Source: CAVQJU01 sp963729215 (GTDB lineage Bacteria > Acidobacteriota > Vicinamibacteria > Vicinamibacterales > CAVVIG01). Taken from it: a stretch of 61,034 nt of DNA. Location of the stretch: positions 1-61,034 of the forward strand of contig CAVSND010000026.1 of NCBI GenBank assembly GCA_963729215.1, in the 5' to 3' direction. Below are positions 37,570 through 46,177 of this stretch, piece after piece; position 1 is the stretch's first letter; the number at the start of each line of letters is the position of its first letter. Under the pieces are notes generated by a model that had not been told where the DNA came from, ran no database searches, and saw only the letters and a list, made by a program, of their open reading frames with translations. The translations under genes and the position numbers were made by a program.

Positions 37570-39115
37570 ATTCCCGGCATTCGAAGTTCTTCGCGTCCTC
37601 CACCTCGCCTGCTCCCTTGTAATAAGCAAACGTCGGGAACGCGCACAACGGCCGGCTTCGCCCGGGAAACGCACGCCCGGTGGCCGTCACGGAATCCGGC
37701 GCGGTGCCCTTCTCCACCCAATCGACCACGGCGCCCAGCAGATCGAAGGTGTCGAGCGCGGCTGTGCCGCCGCCGCAGTGGCCCATACCCGGCGCAAGAT
37801 AGAGCCGGCTCCAATTCCTCACCGCCGCCGCACCGCCGTTGGCCGTCGCCAGACGCGCGTAGTAGCCGACCGTATCGAGCGACGAAAACCACGGATCGCT
37901 GTTGCCGTGATAGAAGACCAGCTTCCCTCCGCGGCCGGAAAACGTGTTGAGATTCACCCATTCCGACGTCGCCGAGAGCATGGAGTTCGCTTCGACCGCC
38001 GCCGAGGCGCGCGCATCGACGTCCATCACCGTCGCGTCGAACGCCGGACCGACAGGATTGCGGCCGCCGTTCAGATGTCCTGGAATGCCCTGCGTCGCGG
38101 CGATGCCCGTGTCGAACGGAAACCCGGGATAGACCTGGCGTCCTTTCGAATCCCTCGGTCCCGCAAACCCTTTCTCGATCGCCGACGCCTGATCGCGCGA
38201 AAGACAGCCGCCGCCCTGCTGACCAGGGCCCGCACAAATCAGCTTCTTCGGATCGAATCGGCAGGTGGGGTTGAAGACCATGCCGTCCTTCGCCCCGTCC
38301 GCCGCATCGCACTGGTTCAGGATGCCGTCGATCACCGCTCGCTTCTGCATCTCGGACAACGCCAGCCGCGTGACGGGCCGGCCGTTTTCGTCCTTAGGCG
38401 CGACCTGATTCAGGGCCACCGCGACCCACTCGTCACCGATGCCGGAGAAACTCGTCCGCATGGCCGGCGCGCCCACGACGATGCCGTCGAAATACGTCGG
38501 GTGGCGTTCGGCCATCAACATGCCTTCGCGTCCGCCGGTGGAACAGCCGGCGAAGTACGAGTGGTCCGCGGCCTTGCCGTAGTACTGGGCGACGATTTGT
38601 TTCGCCAGCCCGGCCACGCGTCCGACAGCCTCGTACGCGAAGTCGAGCGACGCCTGCTGCTCGCGCATGAAGCTGGCGTCGAACCCCGAGCCCGTGTGCC
38701 CTGTGTCTGTCGTCACGACCGCGAAGCCGCGCAGGAGTGCGGGCATCGTCCCTGCAGCCGCCGCGCCGAGTGGAAACGCGACGTTGCCGTTCAGCCCGCC
38801 GCCGCCCTGTTGAAGAAAGCGCCCGTTCCAGTCGTCAGGAAGGGTGATCGCGAAGCCGATGCCGTACGGCTTGCCGTCGCCGCCTGTGCGGCGATCGATG
38901 ACGCCGTCCACGCGGCAGTACGCCGGCAGCTTGATGGTCGATGGAGCGCCTCCGCCAGGACCGGCCGGCGGCGGCGAGGAGCCGGCGGCCACCCATTCGG
39001 CTTTCGTGATGTCGAGCGTCACTCCCGGGAGCGTGAAATTCTTCATCGCCGCGCAGGCGGCTGCGCGGGAAGGCGCCTGCGCCGTGGCGGCGAGCAAGAC
39101 CATTACAGCGATCAT
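37568..39115 (-). CDS. Tannase/feruloyl esterase family hydrolase
   Basis: A 515-residue secreted esterase. ATG 39115 follows GGAGG; a short signal peptide precedes the mature domain (MKNFTLPGVTLDITKAEWV). The catalytic serine is in GCSTGGREGM (G-x-S-x-G), the acid in GNSDPWFSSLDTVGYY and the histidine in GMGHCGGG. Cys residues flanking Ser and His (GCSTGG and GHCGGG) match the CS-D-HC disulfide arrangement of this family. Members hydrolyse gallic, ferulic or related aromatic esters from plant polymers. Ends in the terminator at 37535. It points to plant-polyphenol or phenolic-ester use in this region (inference). Confidence 0.9.
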   Translation of the reverse strand: MIAVMVLLAATAQAPSRAAACAAMKNFTLPGVTLDITKAEWVAAGSSPPPAGPGGGAPSTIKLPAYCRVDGVIDRRTGGDGKPYGIGFAITLPDDWNGRFLQQGGGGLNGNVAFPLGAAAAGTMPALLRGFAVVTTDTGHTGSGFDASFMREQQASLDFAYEAVGRVAGLAKQIVAQYYGKAADHSYFAGCSTGGREGMLMAERHPTYFDGIVVGAPAMRTSFSGIGDEWVAVALNQVAPKDENGRPVTRLALSEMQKRAVIDGILNQCDAADGAKDGMVFNPTCRFDPKKLICAGPGQQGGGCLSRDQASAIEKGFAGPRDSKGRQVYPGFPFDTGIAATQGIPGHLNGGRNPVGPAFDATVMDVDARASAAVEANSMLSATSEWVNLNTFSGRGGKLVFYHGNSDPWFSSLDTVGYYARLATANGGAAAVRNWSRLYLAPGMGHCGGGTAALDTFDLLGAVVDWVEKGTAPDSVTATGRAFPGRSRPLCAFPTFAYYKGAGEVEDAKNFECRE

Positions 39116-39155
39116 CGGAGCCTCCTGATGCAGACCTTGCGGACGTCCGCCATTA

Positions 39156-40421
39156 TCACCTGAGCGTCCTGAAAAAGCTTCGCACGTCGTCGGCGAGAAG
39201 CTCGGGCTCCTCCATGGCCGCGAAATGGCCGCCCAGTGGCATTTCGGTCCAGCGCACGAGGTTGTGCTGAGCCGACATCCACCGCTCCGTTGACGTCAGC
39301 AGGTCTTTGGGAAAGATCGCGCACGCGACGGGCACCTGGACTTTCTTCTGCGGCGCCGCGGCCACGCGGTTTTCGAAATAGATCCGCGTGGAGGACGTGA
39401 TGGTCTGCGTCACCCAGTACAGCATCACGTTGTTCAGGAGCTCGTCTTTCGTGAACTTGCGCTCCACGTCGCCGCCGCAGTCGCACCACGCGCGAAACTT
39501 TTCGACGATCCACGCGGCGAGGCCTGCCGGGGAATCGTTCAAGCCGTAGCCCAGCGTCTGGGGCTTCGTGGACTGAATCTGAAAGTACGCGAGCTCGTTC
39601 TGCATCGCCGCCTGGCGTTCACGCACGCGCGCCAGTTGCGCGGGCGGCACGCCTTCGTTCGGGTTGGCGATGCCGGCCGGTGGGCCGGCCGTGCAGAAAT
39701 TCAGATGGAGGCCGGCTACGTGCGGCGCATCGTTCAGAGCCGCCATCCTGCCGACCACCGAACCCCAGTCGCCACCCTGAATGCCGTAGCGCTCGTAGCC
39801 GAGGCGCTTCATCAGTGTTGCCACGACGCGCCCCATCCGCTCCGGCGAGAAGCCGGCTTCCCGGGGCCTGCCCGAAAAGCCGTAGCCCGGCAGCGAAATC
39901 GCGACAACGTGAAAGGCATCCGCATCCCGGCCGCCGTGCCGCGCCGGGTTCACGAGCAGATCGCTGATCTTCACAAACTCCAGAAACGATCCGGGCCACC
40001 CGTGAATCATCACGAGAGGCAGCGCGTTGGGTGCACCTGACCGCCAGTGGACGAAATGGATGTCGAGCCCGTCGATCTTCGTCGTGAACTGCGGGAGCTG
40101 GTTGAGACGCCGTTCCTGGGCGCGCCAGTCGTATTGATCGCGCCAGTAGGTGGTCAGCTGGCGCAGATAGTCGAGGTCGGTACCGTAGTTCCAGCCCGCT
40201 CCCGCCAGCTGATCCGGCAGCCGTGCACGGTTCAAGCGCGTCTTCAGATCCGACAGGACCGAGCCCGGAACCTGGATCCGGAAAGGAACGATCGCGTCTT
40301 CTCCGGGCTGCTGCGCGAAGGCCGGCAGGACGACGAGCCATCCAGCCGCCAGAAGCAGGCAGGCTCGGCGGCAACGGGGAGTGAATCCGAGTGTCCTGAA
40401 ACTCGATCTGACACCATGCAT
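39156..40421 (-). CDS. Secreted epoxide hydrolase, EHN-type alpha/beta hydrolase
   Basis: A 421-residue alpha/beta hydrolase with an N-terminal EHN domain. ATG 40421 is chosen for the purine-rich GGGAAGGGAG upstream and the following signal peptide (ending AFAQQ). VPFRIQVPGSVLSDLKTRLN is the EHN opening. Active-site motifs: HGWPGS (oxyanion hole), the nucleophile in GGDWGSVVG (GxDxG form), and the terminal GGHFAAMEEPELL with the catalytic His. This order fits microsomal-type and juvenile-hormone-type epoxide hydrolases. It follows a copy of the shared element at 40494-40511 and may be co-transcribed with the tannase 40 nt downstream. Confidence 0.88.
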   Translation of the reverse strand: MHGVRSSFRTLGFTPRCRRACLLLAAGWLVVLPAFAQQPGEDAIVPFRIQVPGSVLSDLKTRLNRARLPDQLAGAGWNYGTDLDYLRQLTTYWRDQYDWRAQERRLNQLPQFTTKIDGLDIHFVHWRSGAPNALPLVMIHGWPGSFLEFVKISDLLVNPARHGGRDADAFHVVAISLPGYGFSGRPREAGFSPERMGRVVATLMKRLGYERYGIQGGDWGSVVGRMAALNDAPHVAGLHLNFCTAGPPAGIANPNEGVPPAQLARVRERQAAMQNELAYFQIQSTKPQTLGYGLNDSPAGLAAWIVEKFRAWCDCGGDVERKFTKDELLNNVMLYWVTQTITSSTRIYFENRVAAAPQKKVQVPVACAIFPKDLLTSTERWMSAQHNLVRWTEMPLGGHFAAMEEPELLADDVRSFFRTLR

Positions 40422-40493
40422 TAACGCGACTCCCTTCCCGGCCCGCCGGGGCGCGCCCGATTCTACTGCGGGACGCCGCACGGACAACCAGGG

Positions 40494-40511
40494 CTGTGAA
40501 TGTCCAATGAA
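40494..40511 (-). promoter_or_regulatory. Shared element upstream of epoxide hydrolase
   Basis: On the minus strand this reads TTCATTGGACATTCACAG, matching the recurring TTCATTGACACTACACAA with one inserted G in the centre. It lies 73 nt upstream of ATG 40421. A good -10 at 17 nt is not visible, so it is listed on element similarity alone. Confidence 0.45.
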
Positions 40512-40542
40512 CACCAAATCGCTGCATCGGACCGCAACGTCT

Positions 40543-40581
40543 TATAATCTGCACACGATGCGGCCCGGGCACTGTGACTGA
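40543..40581 (+). promoter_or_regulatory. -10 box and 7-codon leader ORF before NmrA gene
   Basis: A perfect TATAAT (40543-40548) predicts transcription near 40555. The first start codon is ATG 40558, which opens a seven-codon frame (MRPGHCD, TGA at 40579-40581) overlapping the GTG 40574 start of the NmrA-like gene. The leader frame could couple or attenuate translation of the main gene. No clear -35 is present. Confidence 0.4.
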
Positions 40582-41527
40582 AAAAAAGACGGTGGCGATC
40601 GTGGGCGCGACCGGCGCCCAGGGCGGCGGACTGGCTCGCGCCATCCTGCGCGACCCGTCCAGCGGCTTTGCGGTCAGGGCGCTCACCCGGCGTACGGCAT
40701 CCGCGCCCGCCCGCGCGCTCGCCGAAAGCGGCGCCGACGTGGTGTTCGCCGATCTCGATCAGGTCGAGACACTGAAGCGGGCGTTCGACGGCGCGCACGC
40801 GGCGTACTGCGTCACGAATTTCTGGGAACACAGCTCTCCCGAGCGCGAACTGGCCCAGGCCGCCGCCATGGCGCACGCCGTCGCATGCGCCGGAACCAGT
40901 CACGTCATCTGGTCCACGCTCGAAGATACGCGGCGCTGGGTGCCGCTCGACAGCGACCGGATGCCGACACTGCTCGGCCGCTACAAGGTTCCGCATTTTG
41001 ACGCGAAGGGCGAAGCCAACGCGGAGTTCATCCGCCGGCACGTCCCGGCGACGTTCCTCCTGACCTCGTTCTACTGGGACAACTACATCGCCTTCCCCGG
41101 CATGGGGCCGCGGCGGGACACGAGCGGCGTGCTCACGCTGACGATGCCGATGGGCGACAAACGCCTGCCGGGCATCGCCGCCGAAGATATCGGCCGGTGC
41201 GCCTACGGCGTCCTGCGGACGGGCACTTCCTACATCGGTCAGACCGTCGGCATCTCCGGCGAGCACCTCACCGGCGCGGAGATCGTATCGAAGATGTCAC
41301 GATCGATCGGCGAGCATGTACGGTACGAGGATCTTTCGGCTGACGAGTACCGGAGGCTCGACTTCCCTGGCGCCGACGACCTGGGGAACATGTTCCAGTT
41401 CAAGCGTGATTTTGAGGATGTCTTCTGCCGGGCCCGCAGCGTGACGCAATCGCGTCAGTTGAACCCGTTGATGCAGACGTTCGACCAATGGCTCGGCGTC
41501 AACGGCCGCCGGATTACGGGGCGCTGA
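40574..41527 (+). CDS. NmrA-like NAD(P)-binding protein
   Basis: A 317-residue atypical short-chain dehydrogenase of the NmrA/HSCARG type. The start is GTG 40574. The cofactor loop is VGATGAQGGGLARAIL (GxxGxxG), with RALTRR after the second strand favouring NADP(H). VIWSTLEDT and KGEANAEFIRRH replace the usual YxxxK catalytic set, and AFPGMGPRRDTSGVLTLTMP with DIGRCAYGVL is typical of the family. Members act as redox sensors or as reductases of phenylpropanoid-like substrates. It diverges from the epoxide hydrolase gene and converges on the bicupin gene. Confidence 0.85.
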   Translation: MTEKKTVAIVGATGAQGGGLARAILRDPSSGFAVRALTRRTASAPARALAESGADVVFADLDQVETLKRAFDGAHAAYCVTNFWEHSSPERELAQAAAMAHAVACAGTSHVIWSTLEDTRRWVPLDSDRMPTLLGRYKVPHFDAKGEANAEFIRRHVPATFLLTSFYWDNYIAFPGMGPRRDTSGVLTLTMPMGDKRLPGIAAEDIGRCAYGVLRTGTSYIGQTVGISGEHLTGAEIVSKMSRSIGEHVRYEDLSADEYRRLDFPGADDLGNMFQFKRDFEDVFCRARSVTQSRQLNPLMQTFDQWLGVNGRRITGR

Positions 41528-41549
41528 CACCCACCGGCGGACGCGGCGA

Positions 41550-42479
41550 TTACCGCGTGCCGTCCGCAGTTTTCAACACGGATTGCGGACCGGCGAGCTT
41601 GTCGGCAAGGTACTGCCAGTCCCGATTGAAACGATAGCCGTAGCGTGACGGCAACTGCGGCGACTGTGTCTCGAGCCAGCGCACGCGGCGCCGGCTGGTG
41701 TTGCGGAAGCTGTGAATGCAGCCGACCCCCGTCCAGAAGACGTCGCCGGCGCTCAGGAGGTATTGGCGCCCGTCCGCAACCGCCTCGATCTCCCCCTCGA
41801 GAATGAAATACGACTCCTCGAGCGGGTGGTCGTGCGGATGGGCGACTCCTCCCGGCTGGTACTCGACCATGAACATCGTCGAGAGCTCGGCGCCGAGGCG
41901 CTGATCGACCAGCATTTTCAGCGCGATGCCCGAGTAGGCCAGCAGCGCCGTGTTCATGCTCGCGGAGACGGCGGGCGCATCCACGGCGGCACCCGCTTTG
42001 AGGCGGTCGAGCTCGATATCGCTGTCGGTCACCAGAAACAGGTGACGCGAGCGCGGATCGCGGATGTCGAAGTCGTGGCGCTCGTACGTGGCGACGGGGC
42101 CCAGGAAGAACGTGTCCGCCGGTGCGCCGGCCGCGCGGGGCTGCGGCGCCAGCATGTCGATCCAGCGGGCGCTTCCGTGCAGCGGTCCCACCCAGGCGTG
42201 CGGGGTGCCCAGCGGGATGAGGCCGCAGGCCCCCGGGCTCAGCTGATAGGCCCGCGCATCAATGATGAGGGTCGGCGTGCCCTCGAGGACGTAGAAGCTC
42301 TCCTCGAACGAATGCACGTGGACGTCGAGGTAGCCCCCGCTCTTCAGTTCGCACAGGCCCAGGCCCATGTGAACGGATCCCACCGAATGATCGACGAGCG
42401 AACAACGGGCGAAATGCCGGCTGTTCCCGAAGTAGGCCGGAGCTACCTTGATGTCTGGGCGAGTCAGCGCGTAATGCAT
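41550..42479 (-). CDS. Bicupin protein
   Basis: A 309-residue cytosolic protein with two cupin domains. Domain 1 has VHVHSFEESFYVLEGTPTLI and PLGTPHAWVGP; domain 2 has AHPHDHPLEESYFILEGEIE and GVGCIHSFRNTS. Both HxH...E...H sets look complete, so each may bind metal, unlike ureidoglycine aminohydrolase-type bicupins where one site is usually lost. The layout resembles AllE/YlbA and dioxygenase-like bicupins. A palindromic copy of the shared element lies at 42512-42528, with a likely transcription start only about 9 nt before the ATG. Confidence 0.82.
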   Translation of the reverse strand: MHYALTRPDIKVAPAYFGNSRHFARCSLVDHSVGSVHMGLGLCELKSGGYLDVHVHSFEESFYVLEGTPTLIIDARAYQLSPGACGLIPLGTPHAWVGPLHGSARWIDMLAPQPRAAGAPADTFFLGPVATYERHDFDIRDPRSRHLFLVTDSDIELDRLKAGAAVDAPAVSASMNTALLAYSGIALKMLVDQRLGAELSTMFMVEYQPGGVAHPHDHPLEESYFILEGEIEAVADGRQYLLSAGDVFWTGVGCIHSFRNTSRRRVRWLETQSPQLPSRYGYRFNRDWQYLADKLAGPQSVLKTADGTR

Positions 42480-42495
42480 GGGAACAAGGCGTCAC

Positions 42496-42528
42496 ACTAC
42501 AGCCATCAGGCGTGTATCGTCAATACAC
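42496..42528 (-). promoter_or_regulatory. Palindromic operator-promoter of bicupin gene
   Basis: GTGTAT-CGTCA-ATACAC (42512-42528) is a perfect 6-bp inverted repeat with a 5-nt centre. Read on the minus strand, TTGACG (42523-42518) sits in its middle, and TGTAGT (42501-42496) follows at 16 nt as a -10. A protein bound here would block the -35. It is the most symmetrical copy of the recurring element and best shows its likely operator character. Confidence 0.6.
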
Positions 42529-42552
42529 ACCTGTACATGCGCGCTGACACCA

Positions 42553-43728
42553 TTACGCCGGGCCGCCGGCGTGGGCCTGCCGTCCCCAGAGCTCGTTCGA
42601 GGCGAGCCTCGCGCCTTCGGCGAGGCTCTCGAACTTCGCCCACATCACCTGCGGATGGACGCGTGCGACGTGTTCGAGCTGCGCGAAGCCGCAATCGGTG
42701 GAGGCGATGACGTTTTCCCGGCCGACGAGCCGCGCGAACCGGACGATCCGGTCCGCGACGACCTGCGGATGTTCCACGGTCGTCGTATGGTGCGTGACGA
42801 CCCCGGGCATCAGGATCTTCCCCGCCGGGAGCCGGGTCTTTTCCCAGACGCGCCACTCGTGCTCGTGCCGTACGTTGGCGGCCTCGATGAGGTAGGCGCC
42901 CGCGTTCACCTGAAGAATCAGATCCAGGATGGCCTCGAGCGGCGCGTCCGCGACGTGGGGAACATGCCAGCTGCCAAAACACACGTGGTAGCGAACACGA
43001 TCCTGTGGAATGCCAGCCAGCGCGTGGTTGAGGGCCTCGATCCGGAGCTCCGCCCAGCGCGTGTACTGCTCCGGACTCTTCTGGATCAACTCGTCGTACA
43101 TGTTGGCCAGAACCGCATCGTCCACCTGCAGCACCAGGCCGGAGTTGTAGACAGCCAGGTACTCCTCGCGCAAGGCGTTCGCAATCGCGAAGACGTACTC
43201 CCGTTCGCTGGCGTAGTACTCGTTGACGGCGTCGTAGCCGACGCTGGCGGGCGCGACAGCCGTGAGGAATCCTTCCTCGACGTCGACCGGGGCCAGAGCG
43301 GCTTTCAGGTTGTCCGTATCGCGGCGGATGCTCGCGGAATCCGTGTACTCGATGGGCCCGACACATGCGTCGACCGGCGCGCCTTTGAGGCCGCGTGGGA
43401 ACTCGCTCGCCATGAACTCCGCGAACCGGAAGCGGTCGCGGCCCAGCCATGTGGCGGGCGCCAGCTGATCGGGCCGCGCTTCGAATCCGCTCAACCGGGC
43501 GAGCACGTAGTTGGACCAGCTCGACTTGCCGAATTCGCCGTCGTTGACGATGTCGAGACCCGCCTTCACCTGCGCGGCTACGACGTCGGCGACGGATTGC
43601 TTCAGCCCGGCGTCATATTGCGGCCGGGTTGCCGCATCCGCAGCGGCGGACGACAGCGCGAGCAGCGCCGGCGGCCGCACGATGCTGCCTACGTGAGTGG
43701 TAAGGATGCGCTGGTCGCTTCGTTTCAT
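42553..43728 (-). CDS. MetE-like zinc methyltransferase-fold protein 1
   Basis: A 391-residue protein resembling the C-terminal catalytic domain of cobalamin-independent methionine synthase (also the epoxyalkane:CoM transferase group). LTTHVGSIVRPPALLAL is the barrel opening, GLDIVNDGEFGKSSWSNYV the second conserved segment. Likely zinc ligands are in YHVCFGSWH and the late STDCGFAQL, matching the His-x-Cys and Cys positions of MetE. The separate MetE N-terminal domain is absent, so classical methyl-folate:homocysteine transfer is not assured. Last gene of the minus-strand operon beginning at 47399. Confidence 0.8.
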   Translation of the reverse strand: MKRSDQRILTTHVGSIVRPPALLALSSAAADAATRPQYDAGLKQSVADVVAAQVKAGLDIVNDGEFGKSSWSNYVLARLSGFEARPDQLAPATWLGRDRFRFAEFMASEFPRGLKGAPVDACVGPIEYTDSASIRRDTDNLKAALAPVDVEEGFLTAVAPASVGYDAVNEYYASEREYVFAIANALREEYLAVYNSGLVLQVDDAVLANMYDELIQKSPEQYTRWAELRIEALNHALAGIPQDRVRYHVCFGSWHVPHVADAPLEAILDLILQVNAGAYLIEAANVRHEHEWRVWEKTRLPAGKILMPGVVTHHTTTVEHPQVVADRIVRFARLVGRENVIASTDCGFAQLEHVARVHPQVMWAKFESLAEGARLASNELWGRQAHAGGPA

Positions 43729-43748
43729 TCGCGATCTGCAGACGGAGC

Positions 43749-43792
43749 GTCCGCCTTCAGGCGGACGACCGCGGCCGGCTAAAGCCGGCCGC
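43749..43792. repeat. Double hairpin repeat at operon junction
   Basis: Two inverted repeats lie side by side: GTCCGCC-TTCA-GGCGGAC (43749-43766) and GCGGCCGGCT-AA-AGCCGGCCGC (43771-43792), followed by TACGTCG. The second shares arms and flank with the hairpin at 21500. They occupy the spacer between the EboE-like gene and the MetE-like gene and could stabilise or attenuate the mRNA. Confidence 0.65.
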
Positions 43793-43805
43793 TACGTCGA
43801 TCTCT

Positions 43806-45005
43806 CTACATCAACTGCGCCTTGACCCATTCGAGCTCGCGGCAGACGTATTCGACGATGTCGCCGGTCTTGAGGTGATCGGGGAGGACGTCCCAGGTAT
43901 ACGTCTCGATCTCGAGCTGGCGCGAGAGCGGAGTCTTCTTGTGCATCGCGAGCGCCTGCTCGAGGGCAAACTGCGTGGACTTGAACGGGCCGAGGTCGGT
44001 CAGGAAGACCGGCACGTGGAAGTGCGTCCGCCATTCGCGCTTCGTCTTGTCTTTCTCCCAGCCCGCAAAGGCATCTTCGAGATTCAGAAAATGGCCCAGT
44101 TCCTTGCCGCCGCGGCATTCGACCGTCTGTGAGAGATAGACCGTCTTCGCGAAGCGCTTGAGCGCTTCCACCTTTTCGTCGGTGACTTCGCCGATATACA
44201 TCGCCGCGGCTTCCTGGAGCTTGACGATCGGAATGCCCGCGTCCACGAGCTTCTGGAGCGACACCGGGATGTCCTCGAAGCCGACCGCCTGGTGGCCGAT
44301 ATCGAAGACCACGCCGAGGTGGCGGCGCAGGGCGGCAATCGCCGTGTCCATCGGGATGTTGGCGAGCACAGACAGGCGCGCCGCCGACTTGCCCGTGTAG
44401 AGATGGTTCGTGAAGTAGGCGACCGTCTCGTCGGTCGTTTCGAGAAAGCAGCGCGGTTCAGGCTCGAGACCGAGCGTGATCAGATGTCCGGTGCGCGCTT
44501 CGAGCTGCACCAGGTGGGCGGCCACTCGCAGCACGTGCTCGGTGTAGCTGTCGACAACATCAGGGCCGGTGACGTTCGGCTTGAAGCCAAGCGGCGCGGT
44601 TTGAATCGACGGCGAGATGCCTGGCGCGCAGATATCCGCGAGGATGTCCGCGACGTTGATCGTATAGGCCGTCCGCTCCTCGGTGCGCCAATCCGGCTCG
44701 TACACCTGCTCCTTGACCACGGTGCCCTTGAACGCGCCGTAGGGAAACGCGTTCGCCGTGTAGACATACATGTCGTTGTCGGCCAGAAACCACTTCAGCT
44801 TCTTCCGCTCGTCGGCGTTCGCCGCGAGCACGGCCGCCGTCGGCGCGGCCAGCCGGAGGCAGACGCCAAACGGTTGATCCGGCGAGATCCGCGCCTTGAC
44901 CTTCGGGAGGAACGTCTGCACGCTCGACCAAAGCTCCGGCCAGTTGTCGGCCGGATGCACGAGCGTCGAGTACGTCAGATGGCCGAGGCCGTTGCCGAGA
45001 TCCAT
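43806..45005 (-). CDS. EboE-like TIM-barrel protein
   Basis: A 399-residue protein that I match from memory to the EboE (metabolite traffic) family, a xylose-isomerase-type TIM barrel: the opening GNGLGHLTYSTLVHPADNWP, ISPDQPFGVCLRLAAP, YVYTANAFPYGAFKGTVVKE with VYEPDWRTEERTAYT, ISPSIQTAPLGFKPNV and GLEPEPRCFLETTDE. GVVFDIGHQAVGFED and THFHVPVFL supply likely metal residues. ATG 45005 follows GGAGAC. Known ebo clusters carry EboA-F and act in export of terpenoid or indole-alkaloid precursors; none of the other ebo genes is here. Third gene of the operon from 47399. Confidence 0.72.
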   Translation of the reverse strand: MDLGNGLGHLTYSTLVHPADNWPELWSSVQTFLPKVKARISPDQPFGVCLRLAAPTAAVLAANADERKKLKWFLADNDMYVYTANAFPYGAFKGTVVKEQVYEPDWRTEERTAYTINVADILADICAPGISPSIQTAPLGFKPNVTGPDVVDSYTEHVLRVAAHLVQLEARTGHLITLGLEPEPRCFLETTDETVAYFTNHLYTGKSAARLSVLANIPMDTAIAALRRHLGVVFDIGHQAVGFEDIPVSLQKLVDAGIPIVKLQEAAAMYIGEVTDEKVEALKRFAKTVYLSQTVECRGGKELGHFLNLEDAFAGWEKDKTKREWRTHFHVPVFLTDLGPFKSTQFALEQALAMHKKTPLSRQLEIETYTWDVLPDHLKTGDIVEYVCRELEWVKAQLM

Positions 45006-45102
45006 GGGGTCTCCGAAAGAGAAACGCAAAACGGAAAACGGACAATCAGACATCGCGTTCGTCGTCTACGTCTGCGTTCGACGTGTTCCGTCTTGCGTGT
45101 TC

Positions 45103-45134
45103 CGTTCTCCGTTCTACGTTCTACGTTCTACGTT
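45103..45134. repeat. Heptamer tandem repeat at operon junction
   Basis: The unit CGTTCTA occurs three times in perfect tandem (45110-45130), preceded by the variant CGTTCTC and followed by CGTT. The stop codon of the Gfo/Idh gene (45130-45128) lies inside it. Upstream (45060-45102) degenerate relatives of the unit continue toward the EboE-like start. Confidence 0.75.
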
Positions 45135-46154
45135 ATGTGTTCCACCCCGCCCGAGGCGGCCGATCGGACGACCGCTTCGGTCACGGCCGCGCCGTGAATC
45201 ATCTGGTCGAGGGGAATGGGAAAGGGCGCGCCGCCCGTCGCCGCCTGGGCGAAGGCGTCCAGGCAGGCGCGCGTCACGTCGAGGCGGGCGGCTTCCCAGA
45301 CCACCGCGTCGCCCTTGATCGGTTGAAACTTGCCCGTCCCGAACAGCCGCGTCCGGCGTTCCTCGGACGAGGCCCCGGCCACGTGCGTCATGCCTTCGAG
45401 CCGCACCGACCCCTTCGACCCGAACACCTGGAAACTGAACCCCGGGCCCGTCGCCGTCATCGTGCCGAGGTACCCCGACATCCCGTCCCGCATCCGGAAC
45501 AGCATCGACGTCGTATCGTCGCTGTCCACCTGCACCACGCGCCGGAAACTCTGGCAATAGACCTGCGCGATCGGCCCGCACAAATCGATCATGCCGTCGA
45601 TCGCGTGCACGCCCATCGGCGTCAACGCGCCGCAGGGCGTCTCGTCCTTGGCCGCCCGCCACGCGTCCGGCTTCAGGAACAGCCCGTTGGGAAACGTCAT
45701 CGTCGCTTCGACGTGCAGGATCGTGCCCAGGTCCCCGCTGCGAATCTGCTCCCGCAGCTTCGTCATCTCGGGATGGAACCGCCGGTTGTAGCCCAGCCCC
45801 AGCGTGACGCCGGCGGCCTGGGTCGCCGCGACCGCCGCCTCGGCGTCGGCTTTCGTCAGCGCGAACGGTTTCTCGCAGAAGACGTGCTTGCCGGCCTGTC
45901 GCCGCCGCGATGACCTGCGGACTGTGCAGCGAATGCGGCGTCGCCAGCACGACCGCCTGCACCGCCGGATCGGCCAGGGCCTGCTCGTAGGTGCCGTGGA
46001 GCGTGAACCCCTGCGCCTGCGCAAACGCCGTCAGCTCCGGCGTCGGCGTCCGCGCCACGCCCGCGACAAACCGGATGTCCCCGCTGGTCCCCTGCACCGA
46101 CTCGACCAGCGTCTTCCCCCACCAGCCCAGCCCCACCATCGCCGCGTTCAGCAT
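45128..46154 (-). pseudogene. Gfo/Idh/MocA-family oxidoreductase, frameshifted
   Basis: About 342 residues. MLNAAMVGLGWWGKTLVESV is the Rossmann opening (GxGxxG form). AVVLATPHSLHSPQVIAAA precedes one frame change near 45895, after which GKHVFCEKPFALTKADAEAA carries the EKP lysine and the rest is intact: GLGYNRRFHPEMTKLREQI, ALTPMGVHAIDGMIDL (GxHxxD catalytic region) to GGVEHIT. These enzymes oxidise or reduce sugars, inositols and related polyols with NAD(P). Second gene of the MetE/EboE operon. The stop lies in a tandem repeat. Confidence 0.8.
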
Positions 46155-46177
46155 GCGCTATTTAGTCTGCCCCGGCG

